From: JBOGWY01 sp050694015
GTDB taxonomy: Bacteria; Actinomycetota; CADDZG01; WHSQ01
Length of the DNA stretch: 29,276 nucleotides
NCBI GenBank assembly: GCA_050694015.1
Contig: JBOGWY010000048.1
Span: forward strand, 1 to 29,276
Reading direction: 5' to 3'
In this document: one piece after another, positions 1 through 7,281 of the stretch
How the letters are laid out: every line of letters begins with the position of its first letter
Numbering within the stretch: the first letter of the stretch is position 1
The notes under the pieces: generated by a model
Seen by the model: only the letters and a program-made list of their open reading frames with translations
Told to the model about the DNA's origin: nothing
Database searches by the model: none
Position numbers and translations under genes: made by a program

Positions 1-92
1 CCGAGGAGGGCCGCGCGCTCCTCACCCGAGGCGATCCCCAGCGTCACCTCGGGTGCGAGCGCGCGGACTTCCTCGCAACGTGGATCAGTCAT
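1..92 (-). CDS. Anti-sigma factor, N-terminal part (runs off the window)
   Basis: Thirty complete codons are visible, starting from an ATG at 92-90. The peptide begins MTDPRCEEVRALAPEVTLG and continues with GIASGEERAALL. This resembles the N-terminal zinc-finger-like or RskA-like segment of membrane anti-sigma factors, which bind and hold an ECF sigma factor until a signal releases it. The start overlaps the last 8 bases of the ECF sigma gene (ATGACTGATC against GATGACTGA), the usual coupled arrangement of a sigma factor and its own anti-sigma. Only about 30 residues can be seen, so the metal-binding motif and membrane segment cannot be checked. The identification rests on the coupling and the short N-terminal similarity. 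Confidence 0.7.
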   Translation of the reverse strand, partial: MTDPRCEEVRALAPEVTLGIASGEERAALL

Positions 93-621
93 CGTTCACC
101 TTCAACTTGTCCCTCAGCTTGAACATCGCGGAGCGGATCCTCGTCTTCACCGTTCCGATCGGTACACCGTCCATCTCTCCAATCTCCCGTGCCGTCCGCC
201 CGTAGAAGACGGCCAGCACGATCGCTCGGCGTTGCTCGTCGGGAAGCTCGCGGAGAGCGTCCCGCACTCGCATCGCCTCCTCGAGGCTGCCGCCCTCCTC
301 CTGGGGGCGGTCGGTCGCGAGGATGAGTTCGGGGTCCATCGCCTCCGGTCGCCGGACACGGACCAGGTCGATTGCTACGTTCCGGGCGATCGTCAGCAAC
401 CACGTGGACACGGCCCCACGTCGCGGGTCGTAGGCCTCGGCGTGACGCCACGCTCTGACGAAGGTCTCCTGCGCGGCTTCCTCGGCCGCCTGCGGCTCCC
501 CCAGGATCGTGTAGGTGAGTCCGTAGACCCGCCCTTGGAACCTCCGCACGAAGGCAGCCGAGGACTCCGGTTCCTGCGAACCGAGGCCCGCGAGGAGCGC
601 CTCGTCAGACAGTGACCACAT
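85..621 (-). CDS. ECF-type RNA polymerase sigma factor
   Basis: A 178-residue protein of normal length for group 4 (ECF) sigma factors, which direct RNA polymerase to a small stress or envelope regulon. Region 2 covers about residues 24-91, with the core-binding helix AAEEAAQETFVRAWR and the -10 recognition stretch VSTWLLTIARNVAIDLVR. Region 4 covers about residues 121-170 and ends in the helix-turn-helix TAREIGEMDGVPIGTVKTRI, which reads the -35 element. Region 3 is absent, as expected for the class. I prefer the ATG at 621-619; a TTG directly upstream (624-622) would add one residue. No clear Shine-Dalgarno sequence precedes either. The downstream gene overlaps by 8 bases and looks like its anti-sigma partner. 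The gene is divergent from a cupredoxin lipoprotein gene, a possible regulatory target. Confidence 0.93.
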   Translation of the reverse strand: MWSLSDEALLAGLGSQEPESSAAFVRRFQGRVYGLTYTILGEPQAAEEAAQETFVRAWRHAEAYDPRRGAVSTWLLTIARNVAIDLVRVRRPEAMDPELILATDRPQEEGGSLEEAMRVRDALRELPDEQRRAIVLAVFYGRTAREIGEMDGVPIGTVKTRIRSAMFKLRDKLKVNDD

Positions 622-635
622 CAATGGATACGACT

Positions 636-658
636 GGAAGGAGCTTCGGGGATTCGTT
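636..658 (+). promoter_or_regulatory. Weak ECF-like promoter candidate upstream of the cupredoxin gene
   Basis: In the 106-base gap between the divergent sigma and cupredoxin genes, GGAAG (636-640) is followed after 14 bases by CGTT (655-658). Many ECF sigma factors use GGAAC about 15-18 bases before CGTT or GTC. The spacer here is slightly short and the -35 has one mismatch, so this is only a candidate for control by the neighbouring ECF sigma. Confidence 0.25.
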
Positions 659-727
659 TCGGGGCATAAATCTCCCGCCCGGTCATGCCTCGTATTACAT
701 GCACGACCCTACAGAAAGGCAAACGGC

Positions 728-1210
728 ATGAAGACGAAGAACGTCCTGATCTTGCTCCTGGCCGCGCTCCTCCTCGCCGCCTGCGGCGGTGGAGACGGCG
801 GCTCGAACGCGGCCGACGGCGGCGACACCGCCGAGGAGGCGAACGAGGCCGGAGCGGGAGGAGGCGGAACGGAGGTCACCGTCACGGCGGCGAACTTCGC
901 CTTCTCCCCGGCGAAGCTCTCGCTCGAGCCGGGCGAAGAGGTCTCGCTCACGTTCGTGAACGACGACTCGGCGCCGCACACCTTCACCTCCGAGGATCTC
1001 GGCGTGGACCTGAGCGCGGGGGCCGGGGAGGACGCAACCGGATCGTTCACCGCGCCCGACTCCGGGTCGGTCGAATGGCAGTGCACTATCCATCCCGCGA
1101 TGACCGGCACGATCACCGTCGGCGGCGGGTCCGCGCAGGGCGGCGACGACGACAAGGAGAAGAAGGACAAAAAGTCGGGCGACGATTCCGGCGGGGTGTA
1201 CGACTACTAA
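728..1210 (+). CDS. Cupredoxin-domain lipoprotein (plastocyanin-like)
   Basis: A 160-residue secreted blue-copper-type protein. The first 19 residues are a lipoprotein signal peptide ending in LLAAC, with Cys19 as the lipidated residue. A Gly/Ala/Glu-rich linker runs to about residue 48. Residues 49-133 form a cupredoxin domain with EVTVTAANFAFSPAKL at the start and the type 1 copper ligands in order: His84 (SAPHTF), then Cys119, His122 and Met125 in WQCTIHPAMTG. This matches the plastocyanin/amicyanin ligand set, so electron transfer or copper handling outside the membrane is likely. The tail is charged (DDDKEKKDKKS). GAAAGG about 8 bases before the ATG is a good ribosome binding site. Its stop codon overlaps that of the convergent DUF456 gene. 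It is divergent from the ECF sigma gene, which may control it. Confidence 0.88.
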   Translation: MKTKNVLILLLAALLLAACGGGDGGSNAADGGDTAEEANEAGAGGGGTEVTVTAANFAFSPAKLSLEPGEEVSLTFVNDDSAPHTFTSEDLGVDLSAGAGEDATGSFTAPDSGSVEWQCTIHPAMTGTITVGGGSAQGGDDDKEKKDKKSGDDSGGVYDY

Positions 1211-1692
1211 TCGATCACGACCCAGGCGATCCACGTAACGATCATCGCGAGGCCGCAGCCGAGTTGAGCCAGCGCGCCGAGCCCGAAGCCGACGATCAGA
1301 TTCTTGGTCGCGACCCACGCGGTACCCCAGTCCGCGGTGCGAACCCGTTCCGCGAGCAGCACACCAACTACGGCGCCGAGCGGGAGACCGATCACCGGGA
1401 TCAGGAAGAAGCCGACGATCGCGCCAACGATGCTGGCCAGCACGGTGGACATCGGCGCGCCGCCCTCCTTCACGTGGCGGTGCGGGAGCACGATGCCGGC
1501 GACGATGCCGAGCACCGCGAGCGCGGTGATGATCGCGAACGAGACCCAGCCGACGGCGCCGAAGCCGGCCACGATCCCGTAGAAGAGCGCCGCGGCCCAC
1601 ACGATCGGGAGCCCGGGCAGGAACGGCAACACCGTTCCGATCACGCCGACCACCATCGCCAGCGCGACCAGCGCTATCCCGATGGCGTCCAT
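1207..1692 (-). CDS. DUF456-family membrane protein
   Basis: A 161-residue, very hydrophobic protein with about four to five predicted membrane segments separated by short loops. The N-terminal run VIGTVLPFLPGLPIVWAA and the later FFLIPVIGLPLGAVVGVLLAE are Pro/Gly-rich membrane motifs that I recognise from the DUF456 family, whose function is not established. Its ATG follows the MarR-type regulator's stop codon with no intervening base (TAG at 1695-1693, ATG at 1692-1690), so the two are almost certainly co-transcribed. The TAG stop overlaps the stop of the convergent cupredoxin gene, leaving no room for a terminator hairpin between them. Confidence 0.85.
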   Translation of the reverse strand: MDAIGIALVALAMVVGVIGTVLPFLPGLPIVWAAALFYGIVAGFGAVGWVSFAIITALAVLGIVAGIVLPHRHVKEGGAPMSTVLASIVGAIVGFFLIPVIGLPLGAVVGVLLAERVRTADWGTAWVATKNLIVGFGLGALAQLGCGLAMIVTWIAWVVID

Positions 1693-2181
1693 CTACCAAG
1701 GACCGACGGTCTTCGAGCCCGGACCCCCGAGCAACTCCCCTTTGATCATCCCGCGCGCGGCATCGGCGAGCGTCTCTAACGCGTCACGAAGATCTTCGAG
1801 CTTGCGACCCGTTGCGTCTTCGAGCGAGCGCTCGACCGCGCGCAGGGCCGAAGCCGACGAGCGGATCAGGGCCTTTCCCTCGGGCGTCGTCTCGAGAAAG
1901 TACGAGCGCCCGTCTTGTTCGTTGGGAACACGCGCCACGAAGCCCGCATCGACGAGGCTATGGACGCGCTCACGCAATGTCGCTCCGGGGAGGCCGAGCT
2001 CCTGCTCGAGACCGGTCGGCGTGATCGGTTCGTGCGCCTCGATCAGAGTGAGGACGCCGACCTGCGCGGGTTCGATGCCGCGGCGCACCAGCTCGTGATC
2101 GAAGAGCTGGCTGACCCACGCGTTCGTTATCGACAGTTGGAGCAGAACGTCCGTACGGCTTGCGGGTCTGCGTCGCGACAT
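1693..2181 (-). CDS. MarR-family transcriptional regulator
   Basis: A 162-residue winged-helix regulator. After a short basic N-terminus the protein has the MarR order: a dimerisation helix (about residues 12-40), a helix-turn-helix around residues 54-75 (ITPTGLEQELGLPGATLRER), the recognition and wing region VDAGFVARVPNEQDGRSYFLETTPEG at about 77-102, and long C-terminal helices. The NEQDGR(S) wing is typical of MarR proteins, which usually repress neighbouring genes and release DNA when they bind a small molecule or are oxidised. It sits 40 bases downstream of the flotillin gene and directly abuts the DUF456 gene. I see no clear palindromic operator next to it, and the ligand cannot be guessed. 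Confidence 0.9.
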   Translation of the reverse strand: MSRRRPASRTDVLLQLSITNAWVSQLFDHELVRRGIEPAQVGVLTLIEAHEPITPTGLEQELGLPGATLRERVHSLVDAGFVARVPNEQDGRSYFLETTPEGKALIRSSASALRAVERSLEDATGRKLEDLRDALETLADAARGMIKGELLGGPGSKTVGPW

Positions 2182-2221
2182 GCGCGAGATGATATGGGTG
2201 CGCTCCCGGATCGCCGCCCGG

Positions 2222-3637
2222 TCACTTCTTCGCCGGCGGTGGTTCCGGCGGACCAGCTTCGGACGCAGCCGCCTGGCCGGTTCCCGCCCCGTACGTCTTG
2301 CCCTCGCGGTACCGGCCCACGAGCTGGCTGAGGCTCGCGCCGGTGAACGACTCCAGTACCGAGTCGATCTGGCTCACCGTGTTCGCGGTGACCCGCGTCA
2401 GCTTGTTCGCACCTTCCGTGTCGATGATCGTGATGTCCTTGACGTTGCCGATCGGCTCGGCGATCGCACGCGCGACATCCGGGAGCCGGGACACGAGGAG
2501 TTCGAGCGTGGCGGCCTCCTCGTATTCCTTGTAGGCCTGGGCCTTCTTGGCCATCGCTTCGGCCTCGGCCTCACCGATCGACAGCGTCGCTTCGGCCTTG
2601 GCCTTGCCGATCTCGCGCTCTTGGAACGCGTTACCGGCCGCGACCGCTTCGAGGTTGGCGCGCTCGGCCTCGGCTTCGAGGAGCCTCCGATCGCGCGACG
2701 CTTCCGCCTCGGCCTTGACGCGGTACCGCTGCGCCTCGGCGGCTTGCTCGGCCGCGTAGCGCTCGGCGTCGGCGGTGCGACGGATCTCGGCGTCGAGTTC
2801 CTTGTCGCGCCGCGCCGCTACGAGTTCCGCAACCTGCGTCTCTTCGGTCACGACCTCTCGTCGCGCCTGGGCGTCGGCGAGCGGCTTCGCCTGTTCGGCC
2901 TGGGCGGTCGCGGTCGCGACCTCTTGCTGGATCGCCTGCTCGCGAAGGCGCGTTGCCTTCTCGGCCTGAAGGATCGCCTGGCGTGCAAGCTCCTGCTTCT
3001 CGCGCGCCTCGCGCTGAGTGTCGGCTTCCGCGATCTCGGCGTCGCGCTTGACCTCCGCGGCGGCCTTGCGGCCGAGGTTCTCGATGTACTGCTCGGAATC
3101 CGAGATCGACTGGATCGTGAACACATCGATGGCGAGCCCGGTGCCCTGCAGGTCACCGTTGGCGACCTCTTGCACGCGGGCCGCGAACACCTCGCGGTCG
3201 CGGATCAGCTCGTCGATCGTGAGCTGCCCGATGATCGTCCGCAACGATCCCTCCATCACGTTGCGAACCATCTCGGGGATGCGGGCCTGGCTGTCGAGGA
3301 AGCGCTGCGCGGCCTGCCGGATCGCGTCCTCGTCGTCGGCGATCTTGACGTTCACGATGCCCTCGACGGCGACCGGCACACCCTGCGTCGTCACCGCGCC
3401 GGACAGTCCGACGGGGATCGACTGCACCTCGAGAGAGATCCGCCTCGCGACGTTCACCAGCGGATAGACGATGGCACCACCACCGACCACAACGCGGATA
3501 CCGCCGGTTGAGCGACGGGACCCCGCGATTATCAGTGCTTCATTCGGCTTGGCGACCTTGTAGCGGCTCGCGGCGAACGCGAGGACGGCGACGCCGACGA
3601 TGATCAGCGCGACGACGACTATGGGTATCTGATCCAT
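2222..3637 (-). CDS. Flotillin-like SPFH-domain membrane protein
   Basis: A 471-residue protein with one N-terminal membrane segment (about residues 5-23, PIVVVALIIVGVAVLAFAA), then an SPFH/band 7 domain (about 25-200) that includes PNEALIIAGSR and the EGSLRTIIGQLTIDELIRDR helix. Residues about 200-400 are a long Ala/Glu-rich coiled coil with many EAEA repeats. The C-terminus has the flotillin-type IGNVKDITIIDTEG region and a Pro-rich tail. Flotillins assemble into large membrane rafts and are usually encoded beside an NfeD protein, as here: the NfeD-like gene ends 15 bases upstream. The start is supported by GGGGGAG just before the ATG. The task in this organism (membrane fluidity, protein complex assembly or stress) cannot be read from sequence. 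Confidence 0.93.
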   Translation of the reverse strand: MDQIPIVVVALIIVGVAVLAFAASRYKVAKPNEALIIAGSRRSTGGIRVVVGGGAIVYPLVNVARRISLEVQSIPVGLSGAVTTQGVPVAVEGIVNVKIADDEDAIRQAAQRFLDSQARIPEMVRNVMEGSLRTIIGQLTIDELIRDREVFAARVQEVANGDLQGTGLAIDVFTIQSISDSEQYIENLGRKAAAEVKRDAEIAEADTQREAREKQELARQAILQAEKATRLREQAIQQEVATATAQAEQAKPLADAQARREVVTEETQVAELVAARRDKELDAEIRRTADAERYAAEQAAEAQRYRVKAEAEASRDRRLLEAEAERANLEAVAAGNAFQEREIGKAKAEATLSIGEAEAEAMAKKAQAYKEYEEAATLELLVSRLPDVARAIAEPIGNVKDITIIDTEGANKLTRVTANTVSQIDSVLESFTGASLSQLVGRYREGKTYGAGTGQAAASEAGPPEPPPAKK

Positions 3638-3652
3638 GGCTCCCCCTGTGGC

Positions 3653-4186
3653 TCAGCGATCGCCGGTCGGCGTCGCGCTCTCTGCTTTCGTGACCCTGAC
3701 TACGTTGCCGATGACATCGGTGACCACGACGTCCTCACCGTTGGCGATCGCCTCGGCGCTCGTGGCGGTGAGGTTGCGCGTCATGCCCTCGTGCAGGATC
3801 GCGACCCGTCCTTCCTTACCGGGCTGGATCGCGAGCGTCACTCGCCCGCGCGCGCCCGCCACCTTGGAGATCGTGAATCCCTCCCCTGCTGCCTGCTTGC
3901 CGAGCAGATAGAAGAAGCCGCCCGCGAGCACGCCGGCGACGATCCCCGAAAAGAGACCGATCACGACCGACCCGCCCGTGCTCGCATCGAACGCGTTGAG
4001 TGCCAGGAGACCTCCGCCTCCGAAGGCCGCGATCGCGGTGAAGAAGACGGGTGTTGCCGAGAAGCTGTCGCCCAGATCGAGGTCGATGAAGCTGAGGAAG
4101 TCGAAGACGTCGCCCAAGACCACGGAGAGAAGGAGGACGGCCGCCCCCACGCCCAGGGCTATCCAGTAGCCCACCTCCAGTGTCAT
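3653..4186 (-). CDS. NfeD-like membrane protein
   Basis: A 177-residue protein with an N-terminal membrane segment (about residues 7-28), two further hydrophobic stretches (about 47-66 and 73-98, with GGSVVIGLFSGIVAGVLAGGFF), and a C-terminal OB-fold-like domain (about 105-170) built around GARGRVTLAIQPGKEGRVAI and VVVTDVIGNVVRV. This is the short NfeD form, without the ClpP-like protease domain of long NfeD proteins. Short NfeD proteins work with flotillin, as in the Bacillus YuaF/FloT pair, and the flotillin gene lies directly downstream. It is the first gene of a probable four-gene unit (NfeD, flotillin, MarR, DUF456). Confidence 0.87.
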   Translation of the reverse strand: MTLEVGYWIALGVGAAVLLLSVVLGDVFDFLSFIDLDLGDSFSATPVFFTAIAAFGGGGLLALNAFDASTGGSVVIGLFSGIVAGVLAGGFFYLLGKQAAGEGFTISKVAGARGRVTLAIQPGKEGRVAILHEGMTRNLTATSAEAIANGEDVVVTDVIGNVVRVTKAESATPTGDR

Positions 4187-4241
4187 GAGGACAAGGGTAG
4201 CGAGGTCATCCCTCCGCGCCTATGGGGTTCGTGCTCGGGAG

Positions 4242-4490
4242 CTAGATGGAAGCCCTCCCCCGGCACACCTCGCCGGTGCTCGGATCGTGGGCGCGGGCGG
4301 TGAAGTCGCCGTGGCTCTGCCGGATGACGCGCCGGACCTCGAACGAGCCGCTCCGCTGGTTGGTCGTCCGCGTTCCGGAGAAGAAGCGGTTGCAGTTGCG
4401 TTTCAGCGTGACGTGCCACGTCTGCCCGGCGCGGTTCTGATCGACCTCGTACTCGACTTCGGCCCCGCCGTCCTGCCATATGGCCTTGCT
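4242..4490 (-). pseudogene. 3' remnant of a small secreted-protein gene (no readable start)
   Basis: An open stretch of about 82 codons ends in TAG at 4244-4242. It contains GGAEVEYEVDQNRAGQTWHV, SGSFEVRRVI and a C-terminal TGEVCRGRASI. Third codon positions are about 90% G or C, so it has clearly been under coding selection on this strand. I recall this pattern (EVEFEVDQN...GSF.VRR...GE.CR) from small secreted actinobacterial proteins of unknown function, which normally have a further 40-60 N-terminal residues with a signal peptide. Here the frame is closed by TGA at 4493-4491 and has no ATG, GTG or TTG start. Upstream, residues ending in GNVKQGH lie in another frame, so a frameshift near 4480 is possible. 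It is either a decayed gene or a sequencing error. The 55 bases from here to the NfeD gene show nothing recognisable. Confidence 0.6.
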
Positions 4491-4572
4491 TCACGTTGCC
4501 CTCGTGGGCAGGGAATCGGCGAAGCAGAGCGAACTCGTGGGCACCATCCTTCGAGCAAGGAGTCACTTCGTC

Positions 4573-6384
4573 ATGCGCCGAGTCCTTGTTGCCCTGCCTC
4601 TCGTCCTGCTGTTCGCCTCCGCCCTCCCGGCCGCGGCCCAGACCGCTCCCACCCACACTGCTGAAGATGTGGTCATCACGAGCCGCGCTGCGGACGGCAA
4701 TCAGATCGCGATCACCGTCCACAAGCCGGGCACCGCGTCGGCCGAGTCGCCCGTGCCCGTGATCCTGCAATCGCACGGTTGGGGTGGTAGCCGGAGCGCA
4801 AGCGTCACGTCCTTCACTCCCTACCTCGACGCGGGCTTGGGCGTGGTGAGCATCGACCAGCGCGGCCACGGCGACAGCGGCGGCGAGGCCAACGTCCAGG
4901 ATCCCGAACTCGAGACGGAGGACGTGAAGGCCGTCATCGACTACATCGCTACGCTCGACTGGGTGCAGCTCGATGGACTCAACGATCCCGTGCTCGGCGC
5001 GATCGGCGGGAGCTACGGCGGCGGCTACCAGACGATGACCGCGCTCGACGAGATCGCCGACGAGGGCGCGACACGCTTCAACGCGTTGGTCCCCGAGATC
5101 ACCTGGTACGACCTGCCCGAGAGCCTGGCTCCGCAGACGGTCGTCCGCACCGCGTGGACCTCGCTGCTGTACGCAGCCGGCGCGAGCATGCTGCCGCAGT
5201 ACGTCCATGAGGCCCAGGCATGGGGCACGGCGACGGGCCAGTGGCCCGACGGCACGCTCTACGGACAGCCGGCACCGGGCATCGTTCCCGACCTCGATGC
5301 CGAGTTCCACGAGCACAGCCCCGTCGCGTTCGTCGAGCGCGGGGTCCAGATCGACGTGCCGGTGATGGTCCGTCAGGGACTCTCGGACAACCTCTTCAAC
5401 CTCAACCAGGGACTCGACATCTTCAACAAAGCCGTCACCGACGGGGCACGCGAGGACAGCATCTTCATCGCCTACAACGGGGGGCACGCGCTTCCCAACG
5501 TCGCGCCCCGTGGATCTTCCGCATCCGGCGATTCGTGCGTCGGGGACGGAGGCGCGTGGACCCAGCTGCGGATCGCCTTCTTCGAACGCGTCTTCGCCGG
5601 TGAGTCGACCAACGGCCTGATGCCGGCGACCTACAACTTCTCCAGCGCCGACGGCGCCGAGTGCCTCTCGACCGAGTCGTTCGACACGACGGAACTCGAG
5701 CTCGCACCGACCGGCGACGTCGTCGTGACGCCGACACCGGCGGGTCCACCGCAATACATCGAGCTTGCGCAGGGTCCGATGACCATCACCGGAGTACCGG
5801 AGCTATCTGGGTTATTCACATCGGCAGGGCTCGACACGCGCGCGTTCTTCGGGCTCGCGACCGGAACATCGCCGGCGGATGCCACGGTCGTTCAGAACAA
5901 CCTCATGCCGCTCCGCGCGCTGCGGACGAGCGTCGATCACCTGTTCGAGATCGAGCTGCCCGGCGTCGCGATCGAGGTTCCCGAAGGTCAGAATCTCTAC
6001 CTCGTGGTCTCTCCCGTCTCGGACATGTTCGTCGGGCACGGCACGCGGAGCGGGAGCGGGCTCGTGCTCAGCGACCTCGCGCTCACGCTGCCCGCCCCGG
6101 CCGCGTTACCGGATGTGCTCGGGACCGTGATGACCCTCGTACGCGAGGGCAACGGAGCCGGCGCGCAGCTGGTCGCGACGCTCGTCGACGAAACCGGAGC
6201 GTCCGTGTCCGGCGCGACCATCGATTTCCTCGGTGACGAGGCCTCGCTGGGGGCCGCGACCACCGACGAGTTCGGAGTGGCGGCGATCCCGTTGGAAGGC
6301 CGCTACCGCGGGGGCAAGCACGCGTTCGAAGCGATCTTCGCAGGCACCGAGTCCCACGAAAGATCGTCGGCCTCGACGACTTAG
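4573..6384 (+). CDS. Secreted CocE/X-Pro-peptidase-type serine hydrolase with C-terminal Ig-like domain
   Basis: A 603-residue exported alpha/beta hydrolase. Residues 1-23 are a Sec signal peptide ending in PAAAQT. The hydrolase domain covers about residues 30-345. The oxyanion region is HGWGG (68-72), the nucleophile Ser147 lies in GGSYGG, Asp272 is in QGLSDNLF and His305 in NGGHAL, giving a full triad. SIDQRGHGDSGG (93-104) is typical of the CocE/NonD group, which cleaves acyl esters or X-Pro peptides. Residues about 390-510 form a beta-rich region in the place of the PepX C-terminal domain. Residues about 520-590 look like a bacterial Ig-like (Big-1 type) domain (LVATLVDETGASVSGATIDF). I chose the ATG at 4573, not an in-frame ATG 93 bases upstream, because of AAGGAG ten bases before it and the signal peptide directly after it. 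The substrate is unknown. Confidence 0.88.
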   Translation: MRRVLVALPLVLLFASALPAAAQTAPTHTAEDVVITSRAADGNQIAITVHKPGTASAESPVPVILQSHGWGGSRSASVTSFTPYLDAGLGVVSIDQRGHGDSGGEANVQDPELETEDVKAVIDYIATLDWVQLDGLNDPVLGAIGGSYGGGYQTMTALDEIADEGATRFNALVPEITWYDLPESLAPQTVVRTAWTSLLYAAGASMLPQYVHEAQAWGTATGQWPDGTLYGQPAPGIVPDLDAEFHEHSPVAFVERGVQIDVPVMVRQGLSDNLFNLNQGLDIFNKAVTDGAREDSIFIAYNGGHALPNVAPRGSSASGDSCVGDGGAWTQLRIAFFERVFAGESTNGLMPATYNFSSADGAECLSTESFDTTELELAPTGDVVVTPTPAGPPQYIELAQGPMTITGVPELSGLFTSAGLDTRAFFGLATGTSPADATVVQNNLMPLRALRTSVDHLFEIELPGVAIEVPEGQNLYLVVSPVSDMFVGHGTRSGSGLVLSDLALTLPAPAALPDVLGTVMTLVREGNGAGAQLVATLVDETGASVSGATIDFLGDEASLGAATTDEFGVAAIPLEGRYRGGKHAFEAIFAGTESHERSSASTT

Positions 6385-6417
6385 TGCCGTCACGTCCCAT
6401 CTGCGCCATGATGCGGC

Positions 6418-7281
6418 ATGGCCACAGTTGGGGTGATCGGTCTCGGCGCGATGGGCGGCCGGATGGCGCGCCGCTTCCTCGACGCCGGACACGACGTGGT
6501 GGTGTGGAACCGCTCGTCCGAGAAAGCTGCACCACTGGCAGATGCAGGAGCGCAAGTCGTCGAGACCCCCCGCGACGTCGTACGCGCAGCGGAAGTCACC
6601 CTCACGATGCTGGCCGATCCGGACGCGCTGCGGGCCGTCGTCGAAGGCTCCGACGGGATCGCAGCCGCGCTCGACGACGACAAGACCGTCATCGAGATGT
6701 CCACGGTCGGGCCGGACGCGCTCGCGTGGCTCGCGTCGGCGTTGCCCGACGGGGCCAACGTCCTCGATGCTCCCGTGCTCGGCAGCATCGGCGAGGTCGA
6801 GGCCGGCACTCTCAAGGTCTTCATCGGGGGGCCCGAGCAACTCGCGCAGCGGTGGACGCCTCTGCTGTCGGAACTCGGCACGCCGATGTACGTCGGTCCG
6901 TTGGGTTCGGGGGCCGCGGCGAAGCTCGTCGTGAACTCCACGCTGTTCGGCGTGCTCGGGATCCTCGGCGAGGCGGTCGCGCTCGCGGATGGGCTCGGGC
7001 TTCCCCGCGACACGGCCCTCGACGCCCTGGCGCAGGGTCCCATCGGCCCCCAGGTCGAGCGACGCCGCAGCGCGATCGAGAACCATGACTACCCGCGGCG
7101 GTTCGCGCTCGAGTTGGCACTCAAGGATGCGAACCTCGTCGCCGACGCGGCGGCGGCCGCGCACGTCGACATGCGCCTGGCGTCGGCCGCGCTGTCGTGG
7201 CTGTCGGACGCGATCGATTCCTGCTGGAACGACAAGGACTACTCTGCGCTAGTGGCGTGGATCCTGAAGGAACGAGGCTAG
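6418..7281 (+). CDS. NAD(P)-dependent beta-hydroxyacid dehydrogenase (3-hydroxyisobutyrate dehydrogenase family)
   Basis: A 287-residue cytoplasmic oxidoreductase of usual family length. The Rossmann domain starts with VGVIGLGAMGGRMARRFLDAG (GxGxxG near residues 8-13), followed by the WNRS segment that contacts the cofactor ribose. The substrate-binding motif (DAPVLGSIGEVEAGTL) lies at about residues 119-134, and the catalytic lysine is in GSGAAAKLVVNS (about residue 170). The C-terminal helical domain contains LALKDANLVADAA, also conserved. The family oxidises 3-hydroxyisobutyrate, tartronate semialdehyde or related beta-hydroxyacids; some members reduce semialdehydes or imines. The exact substrate cannot be told. 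The gene starts 33 bases after the CocE-type hydrolase and could be co-transcribed with it. Its TAG stop shares a CTAG with the stop of the convergent methyltransferase gene. Confidence 0.92.
   Translation: MATVGVIGLGAMGGRMARRFLDAGHDVVVWNRSSEKAAPLADAGAQVVETPRDVVRAAEVTLTMLADPDALRAVVEGSDGIAAALDDDKTVIEMSTVGPDALAWLASALPDGANVLDAPVLGSIGEVEAGTLKVFIGGPEQLAQRWTPLLSELGTPMYVGPLGSGAAAKLVVNSTLFGVLGILGEAVALADGLGLPRDTALDALAQGPIGPQVERRRSAIENHDYPRRFALELALKDANLVADAAAAAHVDMRLASAALSWLSDAIDSCWNDKDYSALVAWILKERG

Noticed and set aside
2180..3511. 443-codon open frame on the plus strand
   Set aside because: Antisense to the flotillin coiled coil; its Leu/Arg/Asp-rich sequence is the mirror of the EAEA repeats and has no recognisable fold.
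4183..5754. 523-codon open frame on the minus strand
   Set aside because: It lies antisense to the CocE-type hydrolase, which has signal peptide, triad and ribosome binding site. The minus-strand protein is Arg/Gly/Asp-rich without any domain; long antisense frames are common in GC-rich DNA.
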